Origin: Cupriavidus phytohabitans | GTDB lineage: Bacteria; Pseudomonadota; Gammaproteobacteria; Burkholderiales; Burkholderiaceae | Direction: 5' to 3' | DNA: 64,000 nt | Assembly: GCF_000426345.1 (NCBI RefSeq) | Contig: NZ_AUFE01000021.1 | Coordinates: 1-64,000, forward strand | Shown here: piece by piece, positions 16,960 through 26,298 of the stretch | Layout of the letters: every line of letters begins with the position of its first letter | Numbering within the stretch: the first letter of the stretch is position 1 | The notes under the pieces: generated by a model | The model's database searches: none | What the model saw: the letters and a program-made list of their open reading frames with translations, nothing else | Told to the model about the DNA's origin: nothing | Made by a program: the position numbers and the translations under genes

Positions 16960-17430
16960 ATGGCCAGCCAGACACCAGGGAAGCCGGCGAAAATCGCACG
17001 CAAGGCCGCTGCCACGGACAGCGCCGGAAAGCCCCGCCTGCTCTCCGGCGGTAATCCCCAGATCGCCAAGGCGGACGGCGATGCCCCGGTGCAGGCCTAC
17101 ATCGCCGCCATGCCGGGCTGGCAAAGCGATGTCGGCCGCCGCCTCGACGCGCTGATCGTGCGCCATGTCCCCGAGGTGCGCAAGGCAGTGCGCTGGAACT
17201 CGCCGTTCTATGGCGTCGAGGGCCAGGGCTGGTTCCTCAGCTTCCATTGCTTCACGAAATACATCAAGGTGGCGTTTTTCCGCGGCGCGGCGCTGAGGCC
17301 CCTGCCGCCCGGCGAGTCCAAGGATCCGGACACCCGCTATCTCGATATTTACGAGCAGGACGACATCGACGAGGAACAGCTGGGGAGCTGGATCCGGCAG
17401 GCATCGGCAATGCCCGGCTGGAGCCCATGA
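16960..17430 (+). CDS. DUF1801 domain protein
   Basis: A 156-aa cytoplasmic protein. After a basic tail of about 45 residues comes a DUF1801 (YdhG-like) domain with VQAYIAAMPGWQSDVGRRLDALI, then VRKAVRWNSPFYGVEGQGWFLSFHCFTKYIKVAFFRG. This fold is related to frataxin-like small proteins, but its biochemical role is not known. Single gene, convergent with the J-protein gene (17 bp apart). Confidence 0.8.
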   Translation: MASQTPGKPAKIARKAAATDSAGKPRLLSGGNPQIAKADGDAPVQAYIAAMPGWQSDVGRRLDALIVRHVPEVRKAVRWNSPFYGVEGQGWFLSFHCFTKYIKVAFFRGAALRPLPPGESKDPDTRYLDIYEQDDIDEEQLGSWIRQASAMPGWSP

Positions 17431-17447
17431 CGCCCTTCGGCGCGCGG

Positions 17448-18056
17448 CTACGAGCGAACGCCGAACAGGCCGTGCCAGAACGAATCGAAGGCGCCGGGAT
17501 GGCGCCTGTGGCGCTCGGTGGTGTCGTGGCCTGACGCCGCTGCTGAACCCGCTGCTGCCGGTTGGGGCGCTTGCTCGGCAGCTGCGCTTGCCTGCCGCGA
17601 TGCCTGCAAGGCCGAAACGCTGTCGGCAATGCGGGCCGCCAGCTCCGCCTCGCAATCCCGGCCGAGCAGCACGCCAAACAGGACATCGCGGTTGTGGCCG
17701 TCATCGGCGAAGCGCATGGCGATGGTGACCATCTTCTCGTACTGTTCCTGCGCCGCGCGCTGCGCCGCGCGCTGAGCCTCGCGCTGGGCGGCGCGCTCCT
17801 GCTCTTCCTGTGCCTCCTGCTCCGCTTGCCAGCGCTGCATCTCGCGCTCGAATACTTCGTCGTAGATCTGGCGCTGTTCAGCGTCGGACAGGATCGCGTA
17901 GGCGTCGCGGACTTCCTGGAAGGCCGCGTGCGCCTCGGCCTCGCGGCCGAGGTTACGGTCCGGGTGCCATTTCATTGCGGCGCGCCGGTATGCCCGCTTG
18001 ATCTCGTCAAGGGTGGCGTCGGCTTGCACGCCTAAGGTCGCGTAGAGGGTAGTCAT
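17448..18056 (-). CDS. J-domain (DnaJ-type) co-chaperone
   Basis: A 202-aa protein. Residues 1-70 are a J domain with YATLGVQADATLDEIKRAYR and the catalytic HPD at 31-33, so it should stimulate ATP hydrolysis by an Hsp70. Residues 70-110 form a charged Gln/Glu/Ala-rich coil (WQAEQEAQEEQERAAQREAQ). The rest is a helical segment and an Ala-rich tail. It has no G/F or zinc region, so it is a class C J protein. It lies 71 bp downstream of the Gln-rich protein gene on the same strand and may be co-transcribed. Client specificity is not known. Confidence 0.85.
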   Translation of the reverse strand: MTTLYATLGVQADATLDEIKRAYRRAAMKWHPDRNLGREAEAHAAFQEVRDAYAILSDAEQRQIYDEVFEREMQRWQAEQEAQEEQERAAQREAQRAAQRAAQEQYEKMVTIAMRFADDGHNRDVLFGVLLGRDCEAELAARIADSVSALQASRQASAAAEQAPQPAAAGSAAASGHDTTERHRRHPGAFDSFWHGLFGVRS

Positions 18057-18127
18057 GGGGCGATGGGGGCGCTGCTGTGCTGGCGATCATGCTAGCACGG
18101 CGCGCCGACCCATCGGGAGCATCGCTG

Positions 18128-20911
18128 CTACTGGCGCCGGTCGCCGTCGCGGTTATGTGCCTCCATCTGCCCTCGGTCGTGCTGGGCGCGCTGCTGTTGC
18201 TGGCGCTGCTGCTCCTGCTGCTGGCGCTGGCGGTCCTGCATCTGCCGCTGCTGTTCCTGCTGGTGGCGCTGCTGCTCCTGCATTGCCCGCTGCTGCTCCT
18301 GCTGGTGGCGCTGCTGCTCCTGCATTGCCCGCTGCTGCGCCTGAGCCGCGCGTTGCTGCTGCTCTGCCTGTTGGCGCTGCATGGCCTGCTGGCGTTGCTG
18401 TTCCTGCATCTGGCGTTGTTGTTCCTGCACCTGCCGGTGCTGTTCCTGCATCTGGCGCTGCTGTTCCATCTGCTGGCGCTGGGCGGCCTGCGCCTGCCGC
18501 TGCTGGGCCTCCTGCGCCTGGCGCTGCTGGGCCTCCTGCATCTGGCGCTGCTGCTCGAAGCGCTGGCGCTGCATCTCCTGCCCCTGCCGCTGCTGCTCGG
18601 CCATCTGGCGCTGGCGCTCCACCTGCTGACGCTGCTGCTCGCCGGCCTGGCGCTGCTGGTCCATCTGCTGGCGCTGGGCGTCGTGCGCCTGACGCTGCTG
18701 CTCCATCTGCTGGCGCTGCGCGTCCTGAGCCTGGCGCTGCTGCTCCATCTGCTGGCGCTGGGCCTCGTGCGCCTGGCGCTGGCGGCCTTCCTGCATCTGG
18801 CGCTGCTGGGCGTCCTGGGCCTGGCGCTGTTGCGCCTCCTGCATCTGGCGTTGCTGCTCGAAGCGCTGGCGCTGCATGTCTTGCGACTGGCGCGCCGGAT
18901 CGGGGCGATCCTGCCCGTCTGCCCACTGGCGTTGCTGCGCGCGCTGCTGTTCCTGCTGGCGACGTTCCATCGCTTCCTGCTGCTGGCGCTGCAGTTCGCG
19001 CGCCTGCTGCTGTTCGCGGCCCGGCTGGCCTTGCCATTGGCGCTGCTGTTCCTGCTGGCGGCGCTCCATCGCCTCCTGCTGCTGGCGCTGCTGCTCGCGC
19101 GCCTGCTGCTGTTCGCGCTGCATGGCCTGCGCCTGGCGTTGCGCATCGGGCTGGCCGGCAAAGCCGCGCCCGTCGTCGGGACGCGAGCCCTGCCCACGGC
19201 CATTGCCACGCCAGCCGTCCGGACCCTGAGCCGGGTCCGGGCGACCGCCGCGCGGCTGCTGCTCGCGCGCGGCCAGCGCTGCCTGGCTCATGCGCACGTC
19301 CGGCATGGGCTGCACCTCGCGCCCCGGGCGCCCGGGGCGTCCCGGCCGTGGCTCAGAGCTGCCGCGCCACACCGGACCCGCCCCCGGGACGACACCGCCC
19401 TCGCGGGCGAAGCGCCGGGCCAGGTCATCGGTGGCCGGCCGTCCCGGTGGATGCGCCGCAATCGCCTGGCGCTCGAAGCCCGGGCGCGCCTGCGGCGGCA
19501 GCTGCCGCACCGGCGCGGCGCCGACCAGGCTGTTCTTGACCGGCGCCACCGGCGGACCGCCGCGTGCCTCGCCGGCCGGCAGGTTGCGCCATTCGGCCCG
19601 GTGCATGCCGCGCACCGGGCGTCCCTCGACGAAATTGCGCGCCGGCATGCCGGTGATCGCGCCAGGCACGTTGCGGTTGGCATAAGGCGCGGGCCGCCCG
19701 CGGTCGCCCATCACGAAGTTGTTGACGGTGACGCGGTTGATGCGCGCGACATAGCTGGGACTGGCGCGGTACGCCGGCCGATAGGCGTCGCGCGGGCCCA
19801 GCGGGTACCACGCCACGCCGGGACCGCCGCCCACGCGCACGCTGCTCCAGCTTGGGCCGCCGCCACCGACAAAGGCGACCACCGCCGGCGCGTAGCACGG
19901 CCGCACGCGCGGGCCGGGCACCCAGCCCCAGCGCGTGCCCACATAGGCCCAGCGCCCGTAGTGCGAGGGGGCGAAGCCCCATGGGGCATCGTCGATCCAG
20001 GTCCAGCCCCACGGCGCGATCCACGCCCAGTGGCCGACGCTGTAGGGTGCCCAGCCCACGCTGACGACGCGCGGGAACCAGACCGCGCCATAGGCGGGTT
20101 CTTCCTGCCAGTCGCCGTAGTCGTCCAGCGCCGCGTAGCCAGGCATTTCGCGCGGCAGGTAGCGCGCCGACGGCGACGCGTCTTCGCGCGCGTCGCGTGC
20201 CGCGGTCCAGCGGTCGAAGCTGTCTTCGGCAACAGGGCCGCCGCCGGCGTCGGCCAGGTCGGTGCCGGCAAAGCGCATGCGGTCGCCGCGCTGCAGTTCG
20301 ATCGAGCGGCTGTCGCCGTAGACCACGGCGCTGCCATGCCGCATCGTCACCGTGGTGGTGCTGCCGTCTGGCGCCACGTCGAGCCGGTAGTCGCCCGGCT
20401 CGCGCGGCACGAAGGCCAGGTTGGGGGTATCGATCTCGACGGTCTGGTCCTGCGGCAGCGCGCGCACGCGCACCTGCAGCGTGCCCTGCGTCAGCTTGAC
20501 CTGCGTCGTGTCGTCGTCCAGGTTCAGGATGCTGGCCGCGGTGGCGCCGCCCATGCGCATGGCGACGGTACCGGCATGCAGCTCGGCGCGGCCGCCGGCG
20601 TCCATCCACAGCCGGTCGCCGGTAGTGACCGGGCGGTTCAGGCCAGTGGCGGCCCACTGGTCCGAGCCTGCCGGCGCGAAGCTCAGGTTGCCTTCGACCG
20701 CGGTCAGCGTGGCAATGCGGGCGGACGGGTCGGCCTGCGCGACCGGGGCGTCGGCCATGGGCGCGTCCAGGTAGGGCTGGCCGGGTGCCGGCACCTGGGC
20801 CAGTGCAGCAGCAGCCACGGCCAGGGCCGCCGCGGCGGCGAGCGCGGTCAGGGCAAGCCGGCGCGGGCCGGCGAGCGAACGGGTACCACCAGGTTGGACG
20901 GATTCGGACAT
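18128..20911 (-). CDS. FecR/DUF6600-type exported protein with a 340-residue Gln-rich coil
   Basis: About 927 aa. After a signal-like hydrophobic segment (ALTALAAAAALAVAAAALAQ, about residues 18-37) comes a FecR-like beta region (LTAVEGNLSFAPAGSDQW, then GDRLWMDAGGRAELHAG). A DUF6600 Trp-rich block follows (GHWAWIAPWGWTWIDDAPWG, then GRWAYVGTRWGWVPG). The mid-region is Pro/Arg-rich. The last ~340 residues are almost only Q, R, M, A and E in units such as QQRQMQEQQRQ and form a long predicted coil. M27 of the longest reading frame is chosen (20911) because it precedes the signal segment; 20989 is possible. It probably acts in the periplasm or at the envelope. The role is unknown. Confidence 0.8.
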   Translation of the reverse strand: MSESVQPGGTRSLAGPRRLALTALAAAAALAVAAAALAQVPAPGQPYLDAPMADAPVAQADPSARIATLTAVEGNLSFAPAGSDQWAATGLNRPVTTGDRLWMDAGGRAELHAGTVAMRMGGATAASILNLDDDTTQVKLTQGTLQVRVRALPQDQTVEIDTPNLAFVPREPGDYRLDVAPDGSTTTVTMRHGSAVVYGDSRSIELQRGDRMRFAGTDLADAGGGPVAEDSFDRWTAARDAREDASPSARYLPREMPGYAALDDYGDWQEEPAYGAVWFPRVVSVGWAPYSVGHWAWIAPWGWTWIDDAPWGFAPSHYGRWAYVGTRWGWVPGPRVRPCYAPAVVAFVGGGGPSWSSVRVGGGPGVAWYPLGPRDAYRPAYRASPSYVARINRVTVNNFVMGDRGRPAPYANRNVPGAITGMPARNFVEGRPVRGMHRAEWRNLPAGEARGGPPVAPVKNSLVGAAPVRQLPPQARPGFERQAIAAHPPGRPATDDLARRFAREGGVVPGAGPVWRGSSEPRPGRPGRPGREVQPMPDVRMSQAALAAREQQPRGGRPDPAQGPDGWRGNGRGQGSRPDDGRGFAGQPDAQRQAQAMQREQQQAREQQRQQQEAMERRQQEQQRQWQGQPGREQQQARELQRQQQEAMERRQQEQQRAQQRQWADGQDRPDPARQSQDMQRQRFEQQRQMQEAQQRQAQDAQQRQMQEGRQRQAHEAQRQQMEQQRQAQDAQRQQMEQQRQAHDAQRQQMDQQRQAGEQQRQQVERQRQMAEQQRQGQEMQRQRFEQQRQMQEAQQRQAQEAQQRQAQAAQRQQMEQQRQMQEQHRQVQEQQRQMQEQQRQQAMQRQQAEQQQRAAQAQQRAMQEQQRHQQEQQRAMQEQQRHQQEQQRQMQDRQRQQQEQQRQQQQRAQHDRGQMEAHNRDGDRRQ
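18150..19190. repeat. 1-kb low-complexity CTG/CAG-rich coding repeat
   Basis: This stretch encodes the Gln-rich coil and consists of imperfect repeats built on CTGCTGGCGCTG (plus strand). Several long frames stay open on both strands because stop-like triplets are rare in it. It is likely to vary in length between strains and is prone to misassembly. Confidence 0.8.
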
Positions 20912-21222
20912 GATTTCAGGTCGGGACAAGACACTCCGGATGCGGCGCGGGCCCACCGATCGGAGGGCGATCGGCGAAGCCAATGGCAATGCGCCATCCT
21001 ATTGCCACCATACATTGCCGGGAAGCCGGGCAGCATGGCCCGCGCGGCGGACTTTGTAAGCGCGTATTTCGCCATGTGGCATGACAGCCCGCGCCGTTTC
21101 GGGGTGCGAGGCAGGCAGCGGGCGGGCCGGCGGGCAGCCGGCGATGCGCGGCCGCACGCCGGCCGTCAAAGGTGGAAACAACTATTGCCGAAGCGGCCCA
21201 TGCCGGGTGGTTGGCGGCGGCA
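20912..21222. other. 311-bp gap upstream of the Gln-rich protein gene
   Basis: This must hold the promoter of the minus-strand Gln-rich gene and the 3' end of the EAL gene transcript. No convincing promoter boxes, terminator or small gene were seen. Confidence 0.4.
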
Positions 21223-22578
21223 TCAGCCGCCTTGCTGCTGGCGCAGCAGTTCGGTCAACTTGTCAGCCGGCATCGGCCGCCCGTACAGGTAGCCCTGGGC
21301 CTCGTAGCAGTCGTTGGCCAGCAGGAAGTCGCGCTGCTCGGTGGTCTCGACGCCCTCGGCGACCACGCCGATGTGCAGGCTTTTGCCCACGTTGATCACC
21401 GAGCGCACGATCGCGGCGTCGACCGGGTCCTGGGTGACATTGCGGATAAAGGACTGGTCGATCTTGAGCCGGTCCACCGGGAACGACTTGAGGAAGCTCA
21501 GCGACGCATAGCCGGTGCCGAAATCGTCGCAGGTCAGCGTCACCCCGTCGCGGCGCAGCGCCTGCAACTGGTCCGAGACCTCGTCGCCCTGTTGCAGCGC
21601 GATGGTCTCGGTAATCTCGATCTCCAGGCACTCCGGCGCCAGCTCCAGCGCGCGCAGCACGTGGCGCACCTCGGTCAGAAGGCGGCTTTCGGACAACTGC
21701 GCGGCAAACAGGTTGATGGCCACGCGCGGCGGCTGCGGAAACGCCAGCGACCACGAGCGCGCCTGCGCGCATGCGGTCTGCAGCAGCCACATGCCGACGT
21801 CGCTGGCGATGCTGCTGGCGGCCAATGCGTCGATGAACAGCCCCGGCACGATCAGGCCCCGGGTCGGATGGCGCCAGCGCATCAGCGCCTCTGCGCCACG
21901 GATGCGGCCGTCACGCAGGTCGACCTGCGGCTGGTACAGCAGCTCGAACTGGCGCTGCGCGTAGGCTTCGTGCAGGGCCTGGACCAGCGACAGGCGCGCG
22001 GTCACGTCCGAGCGCATCTGCGGCTTGAAGAAGCGGATGGTGCGGCCGCCGTCGTGCTTGGCACGTGCCAGCGCCAGGCTGGCGGCGGCGAGGACGTCAG
22101 AGCCCAGTTCGCCGGCGGCGGGGATCACGCAGGCGCCGATGCTGGCCAGCACATGGTGGCGGCGCCCGCCGTGCTCATGCGGGGAAGACAGCATTGACAG
22201 GATCGCCGCGCCGACATGCCGGACCAGCGTGGGATCGGAAATGGAAGGCAGCAGCACGCCGAACTCATCGCTGCCAACGCGGCCGATGACGGCATCGCGC
22301 GGCGATGCGTCGCGCAGGCGCCGGGCCACGCGCTGCAGGATGACGTCGCCCTCGGCATGCCCGTGCATATCGTTGAAGGCGCGGAAATCGTCGATGCCGA
22401 TCAGCAGCAATGCGCAGCGGGGCACCGCCTCTGCCTGCAGGCGCGCCTCCAGCCGCTTCAGAAACCCCTGGCGATTGTCAACGCCGGTCAGCGGATCGAG
22501 ATCCGAGCCTGGCGAGGCGCCAGCCGCCTTCGCCCCGGACTTGGCCACCATCCCTGCCCCATCTGTAATTGTCGACAT
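21223..22578 (-). CDS. Degenerate GGDEF plus EAL domain protein, c-di-GMP phosphodiesterase
   Basis: 451 aa, soluble, with no sensor domain. The GGDEF-like half (about residues 25-190) starts DPLTGVDNRQGF but carries VGSDEF in place of GGDEF, so cyclase activity is unlikely. The EAL half (about residues 205-445) keeps its catalytic set: EALMRW, the Asn in VAINLFA, EIEITE, CDDFGTG, KIDQSFI and AEGVET. It should therefore cleave c-di-GMP, perhaps with GTP sensing by the first half. It is divergent from wspA with about 290 bp between them, so it may oppose the WspR cyclase. Confidence 0.88.
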   Translation of the reverse strand: MSTITDGAGMVAKSGAKAAGASPGSDLDPLTGVDNRQGFLKRLEARLQAEAVPRCALLLIGIDDFRAFNDMHGHAEGDVILQRVARRLRDASPRDAVIGRVGSDEFGVLLPSISDPTLVRHVGAAILSMLSSPHEHGGRRHHVLASIGACVIPAAGELGSDVLAAASLALARAKHDGGRTIRFFKPQMRSDVTARLSLVQALHEAYAQRQFELLYQPQVDLRDGRIRGAEALMRWRHPTRGLIVPGLFIDALAASSIASDVGMWLLQTACAQARSWSLAFPQPPRVAINLFAAQLSESRLLTEVRHVLRALELAPECLEIEITETIALQQGDEVSDQLQALRRDGVTLTCDDFGTGYASLSFLKSFPVDRLKIDQSFIRNVTQDPVDAAIVRSVINVGKSLHIGVVAEGVETTEQRDFLLANDCYEAQGYLYGRPMPADKLTELLRQQQGG

Positions 22579-22871
22579 TGTTACCCGCTAGCAATTTAGC
22601 AAGTGTGACGAAAACTTGGAAAAAATCAAGAAGTTCCCGCCGGCAGCCGTAAGCCCAATGCGGCGATGCAACGCTGGCGAGCCTGCGGTGCTGTTGCGCG
22701 TTGAATCGGCTTCCGGCTTACAGTACCCTACCGCGCACCAGGGCCGTGCCGGCCGCCACGCCGCCGGAGATCCGCCCTGGACGCGGCGATGCGAGCAGCG
22801 GCCGCCCCGGGCAGTCTTGCGCCCCATCGCCACTGCGCCTCCTGAACAAGAACATGACCGGGACCTTCACC
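22579..22871. promoter_or_regulatory. Divergent regulatory region between the EAL gene and wspA
   Basis: A 293-bp shared upstream region. A lower-GC patch at 22590-22635 (AATTTAGCAAGTGTGACG, then AAAAAATCAAG) is a likely promoter area. No clear consensus boxes or regulator sites could be assigned. Confidence 0.4.
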
Positions 22872-24488
22872 GTGAACGCTTGGACCATCCGCACCCGCAT
22901 CCTGGCCAGCTTTTCCATGATCCTGCTGGTCATGGCCCTGATGGGCGTGGTCGCCTATACGCGAATGAACGCGATCGAGCGCGAAACCGCGCTGATGCTG
23001 CATGACGCCCTGCCGGGGCTGAACTACAGCACCGGAATCCGCGGAGTCTGGGGCGAACGCTACGTGCTTGCCTGGCAGACCATCAATGCCTCGAACGACG
23101 CCGAGCGCCGCGGTTTCCAGGATCAGGGCAAGGACGCGGCGGCGCGCCTGGACAAGCTCGAGCAGCAGTACGAGTCCTCGATCACGCGCAGCGACGACCG
23201 CGTCGCGTTCCAGGCTTACCGCGACCTGCGCGCCCAGTATGAACAGGCCGCGCAGGTGCTGGCCCAGTCCGGCGACTGGAACGGCGCGGCCGCGGTCGCG
23301 GCGCTGCGCGGCACCGTGCACGATCGTTGGATCGCCGCGCGCAAGGCGGCCCAGCACCTGGTCGACGACAACAGCGCCGTCGGTTCACGCGCCGCGCGCG
23401 GCATCGACGACGCCGTCAACGCCGCCAAGACCGGCATCGAGGCCGCGCTGATCGCCGCGCTGGTGGTTGCCCTGGTGTGCGGCTACCTGTTGCTGCGCGC
23501 GATCACCGTGCCGATGCAGTCGATCGTCGGCCTGCTCGCCGGCATCCGCGGCGGCGACCTGCGCCTGCGCATGGCGCTGCGCCGCAAGGACGAGTTCCAG
23601 GAGGTCGAGGAAGGCTTTAACCAGATGACCGGCGAACTGACCTCGCTGGTGGGCCAGGCGCAGCGCACCGCGATCCAGGTCACCACCTCGGTCAACGAGA
23701 TCGCCGCCACCGCGCGCCAGCAGCAGGCCACCGCCACCGAGACCGCCGCCACCACCACGCAGATCGGCGCCACCTCGCGCGAGATCTCGGCCACCGCGCG
23801 CGACCTGGTGCGCACCATCCATGAGGTATCCAGCGCTGCCGAGCAGGCCGCCGGGCTGGCCGGCACCGGACAGGTGGGCCTGTCGCGCATGGAAGGCACC
23901 ATGCAGCAGGTGATGGACGCCGCCGGCTCGGTCAACGGCAAGCTCGCCACGCTGAACGAGAAGGCCGGCAATATCAACCAGGTGGTGACCACCATCGCCA
24001 AGGTGGCCGACCAGACCAACCTGCTGTCGCTCAATGCCGCGATCGAAGCCGAGAAGGCCGGCGAGTACGGCCGCGGCTTCTCGGTGGTGGCCACCGAGAT
24101 CCGCCGCCTGGCCGACCAGACCGCGGTGGCCACCTATGACATCGAGCAGATGGTGCGCGAGATCCAGTCGGCCGTTGCCGCCGGCGTGATGGGCATGGAC
24201 AAGTTCTCGGAGGAAGTGCGCCGCGGCATGTCGGAGGTGACGCAGGTGGGCGACCAGCTGTCGCAGATCATCGCGCAGGTGCAATCGCTGGCGCCGCGCG
24301 TGGTGATGGTCAGCGAAGGCATGCAGGCCCAGGCCGGCGGCGCCGAGCAGATCAACCAGGCGCTGATGCAGTTGTCGGAAGCCGCCCAGCAGACGGTCGA
24401 ATCGCTGCGCCAGTCAGGCCAGGCCATCGACGAGCTGACGCTGGTCGCCAACGACCTGCGCAGCGGCGTCTCGCGCTTCAAGGTCTAG
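22872..24488 (+). CDS. wspA: WspA, membrane-bound methyl-accepting surface sensor
   Basis: About 538 aa. TM1 (RILASFSMILLVMALMGVVAYT, about residues 9-30), a periplasmic four-helix-bundle sensor, TM2 (about 189-212), HAMP, and a long cytoplasmic signalling hairpin with NLLSLNAAIEAEKAGEYGRG near residue 382. The GTG at 22872 gives the family-typical start MNAWTIRTRILASF and follows GGGA; ATG at 22854 is an alternative. It heads the wsp operon and should pass surface-contact signals to the CheA-like WspE through WspB and WspD. Methylation by WspC and demethylation by WspF would adjust it. Confidence 0.9.
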   Translation: MNAWTIRTRILASFSMILLVMALMGVVAYTRMNAIERETALMLHDALPGLNYSTGIRGVWGERYVLAWQTINASNDAERRGFQDQGKDAAARLDKLEQQYESSITRSDDRVAFQAYRDLRAQYEQAAQVLAQSGDWNGAAAVAALRGTVHDRWIAARKAAQHLVDDNSAVGSRAARGIDDAVNAAKTGIEAALIAALVVALVCGYLLLRAITVPMQSIVGLLAGIRGGDLRLRMALRRKDEFQEVEEGFNQMTGELTSLVGQAQRTAIQVTTSVNEIAATARQQQATATETAATTTQIGATSREISATARDLVRTIHEVSSAAEQAAGLAGTGQVGLSRMEGTMQQVMDAAGSVNGKLATLNEKAGNINQVVTTIAKVADQTNLLSLNAAIEAEKAGEYGRGFSVVATEIRRLADQTAVATYDIEQMVREIQSAVAAGVMGMDKFSEEVRRGMSEVTQVGDQLSQIIAQVQSLAPRVVMVSEGMQAQAGGAEQINQALMQLSEAAQQTVESLRQSGQAIDELTLVANDLRSGVSRFKV

Positions 24489-24553
24489 GCGGCAGCGTCG
24501 GACGGGCACGCCGCCTTTGCCATGCCGCCTTTGCCATGCTCCGCCCCGTGACC

Positions 24554-25027
24554 ATGAAGCTCTTCCTGCTGTTCCGCCTTGGCGCTGACCACTACGCCCT
24601 GGATGCAGCCGAGGTCGCCGAGGTGCTGCCGCTGACGCGCCTGAAGCAGGTCCCCGGCGCGCCCGCGTGGGTGGCCGGCGTGATGGAGCGCCGCGGCCAG
24701 CCGGTGCCGGTGATAGACCTGCCCGCGCTGGCGACCGGCGTGCCGGCGGCGCTGCGCACCAGCACGCGCACGGTGCTGGTCCACTACCGCCATGGCGGCA
24801 CCGCCGCGCCGCGGCTGCTCGGCCTGCGGCTTGAGTCGGCCACGCAGATGCTGCGCTGCCCGGCCGAATCCTTCGTCGATGGCGGCATCGCGGGCGCCAG
24901 CCCACGCTACCTGGGGCCGGTGCGCCATGACGCGCGCGGCCTGGTGCAGTGGGTGCGCATCGACGCCCTGCTGCCGGACGAAATCCATGCGATGCTGTTC
25001 GCCGATCCGTCGGGAGAGCTCGCATGA
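24554..25027 (+). CDS. wspB: WspB, CheW-like coupling protein
   Basis: A 157-aa CheW domain (FLLFRLGADHYALDAAEVAEVLPL, then APAWVAGVMERRGQPVPVIDLPAL). It links WspA to the WspE kinase in the cytoplasm. MKLFLLF at 24554 is the probable start; an upstream ATG at 24536 adds six residues. The stop overlaps the wspC start (ATGA). Confidence 0.9.
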   Translation: MKLFLLFRLGADHYALDAAEVAEVLPLTRLKQVPGAPAWVAGVMERRGQPVPVIDLPALATGVPAALRTSTRTVLVHYRHGGTAAPRLLGLRLESATQMLRCPAESFVDGGIAGASPRYLGPVRHDARGLVQWVRIDALLPDEIHAMLFADPSGELA

Positions 25028-26298
25028 GCACTGCCACGCACATCGAAGCCCTGCTCAAGGCCCGCATCGGCCTGGACGCCAATGCCATCGGCAGCGGCGC
25101 GGTGGAGCGCGCAGTGCGCGAGCGCAGCCAGGCGGTGCACGCGGCGGACACGCAGGCGTACTGGAGCCTGCTGCACGGTACCGCGGGCGAGTTCCAGGCC
25201 CTGATCGAGGCAGTGGTGGTGCCCGAAACGTGGTTCTTCCGGCATCGCGAGGCGCTGCTGGCGCTGGGCTGCCTTGCTGCCGAGCGCGCCCTTGCCAGCG
25301 GCACGCGCACGCTGCGCGTGCTGAGCCTGCCCTGCTCCACCGGCGAAGAGCCCTATTCGATCGCCATGGCACTGCTCGATGCCGGCGTCCCGGCGGCGCG
25401 CTTCCGCATCGACGCCGTCGACATCAGCGCCCGCGCGCTGGCGCGCGCGCACCATGGCGAGTACGGCGCCAACGCCTTCCGCGGCGGCCCGCTGGATTTC
25501 CGCGACCGCTATTTCACGACCGGCCCCGCCGGCTACGCGCTGGACCCGCGTGTGCGTGCACAGGTGCGGCTGCTGCAGGGCAACCTGATCGACCCCGGCC
25601 TGCTCGCCGGCGAACCTCCCTATGACTTCGTGTTCTGCCGCAACCTGCTGATCTATTTCGATGCGTCCGACCAGCGGCGCGCCGTGCAGACGCTGGCGCG
25701 GCTGACAATGGCCGACGGCCTGCTTTTCGTCGGCCCGGCCGAGGCCAGCCTGCTGAGCACGCAGGGGCTGGTGCCGGTCGGCTTGCCGCTGACCTTTGCT
25801 TTCCGCAAACCCTCGCCGCGCGCCGCGCCGGCCGCCGTCGCGCATCCGCCGCAGCTGGCAAGGATGGCTGCGCCGCCGCGCCAGCCACGCTCGCCGGTGC
25901 CGCCCAGGCCGGTGCCCGCGCGGCCAGCCGCGGCGGCCGGCGCACCGGCCGCCTCGGTCATGACCGGCAATGCGCCTACCGCCGAACTGGCCCGTATCGC
26001 CGGCATGGCCGACCGCGGTGAACTGGAGGCCGCCGCCGCCTGCTGCCAGGCACTGCTCGACCGCATCGGCACCGATGCCGGCGCCGCCGGCGCCTGGTGC
26101 ATGCTGGGGGTGCTGCACGATGCCGCCGGACGCACCGCGCAGGCGCACGCCGCCTACCGCAAGGCGCTGTACCTGGATCCGGCGCACCAGGAGACCCTCT
26201 ACCACCTGGCCGCGCTGCTCGACACCGAAGGCGACCATGACGGCGCCATGCGCCTGCGCCAGCGCGCGCAACGCCACCCCCGCAAGCACCATGGCTGA
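25024..26298 (+). CDS. wspC: WspC, CheR-type methyltransferase with TPR tail
   Basis: A 424-aa protein. Residues 1-270 form the SAM-dependent CheR methyltransferase (VVPETWFFRHREAL, LRVLSLPCSTGEEPYSIAMAL, PYDFVFCRNLLIYFD) that methylates glutamates on WspA. A Pro/Ala-rich linker leads to a TPR region at about 345-424 (AWCMLGVLHDAAGRTAQAHAAYRKALYLDP), which in known WspC proteins is a localisation or partner module. It overlaps wspB by 4 bp and wspD by 8 bp. Confidence 0.92.
   Translation: MSTATHIEALLKARIGLDANAIGSGAVERAVRERSQAVHAADTQAYWSLLHGTAGEFQALIEAVVVPETWFFRHREALLALGCLAAERALASGTRTLRVLSLPCSTGEEPYSIAMALLDAGVPAARFRIDAVDISARALARAHHGEYGANAFRGGPLDFRDRYFTTGPAGYALDPRVRAQVRLLQGNLIDPGLLAGEPPYDFVFCRNLLIYFDASDQRRAVQTLARLTMADGLLFVGPAEASLLSTQGLVPVGLPLTFAFRKPSPRAAPAAVAHPPQLARMAAPPRQPRSPVPPRPVPARPAAAAGAPAASVMTGNAPTAELARIAGMADRGELEAAAACCQALLDRIGTDAGAAGAWCMLGVLHDAAGRTAQAHAAYRKALYLDPAHQETLYHLAALLDTEGDHDGAMRLRQRAQRHPRKHHG

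Noticed and set aside
18077-21292. 1071-aa open frame on the plus strand
   Set aside because: It is the complement of the Gln-rich protein gene and consists of Leu-rich low complexity. It is explained by the CTG repeat.
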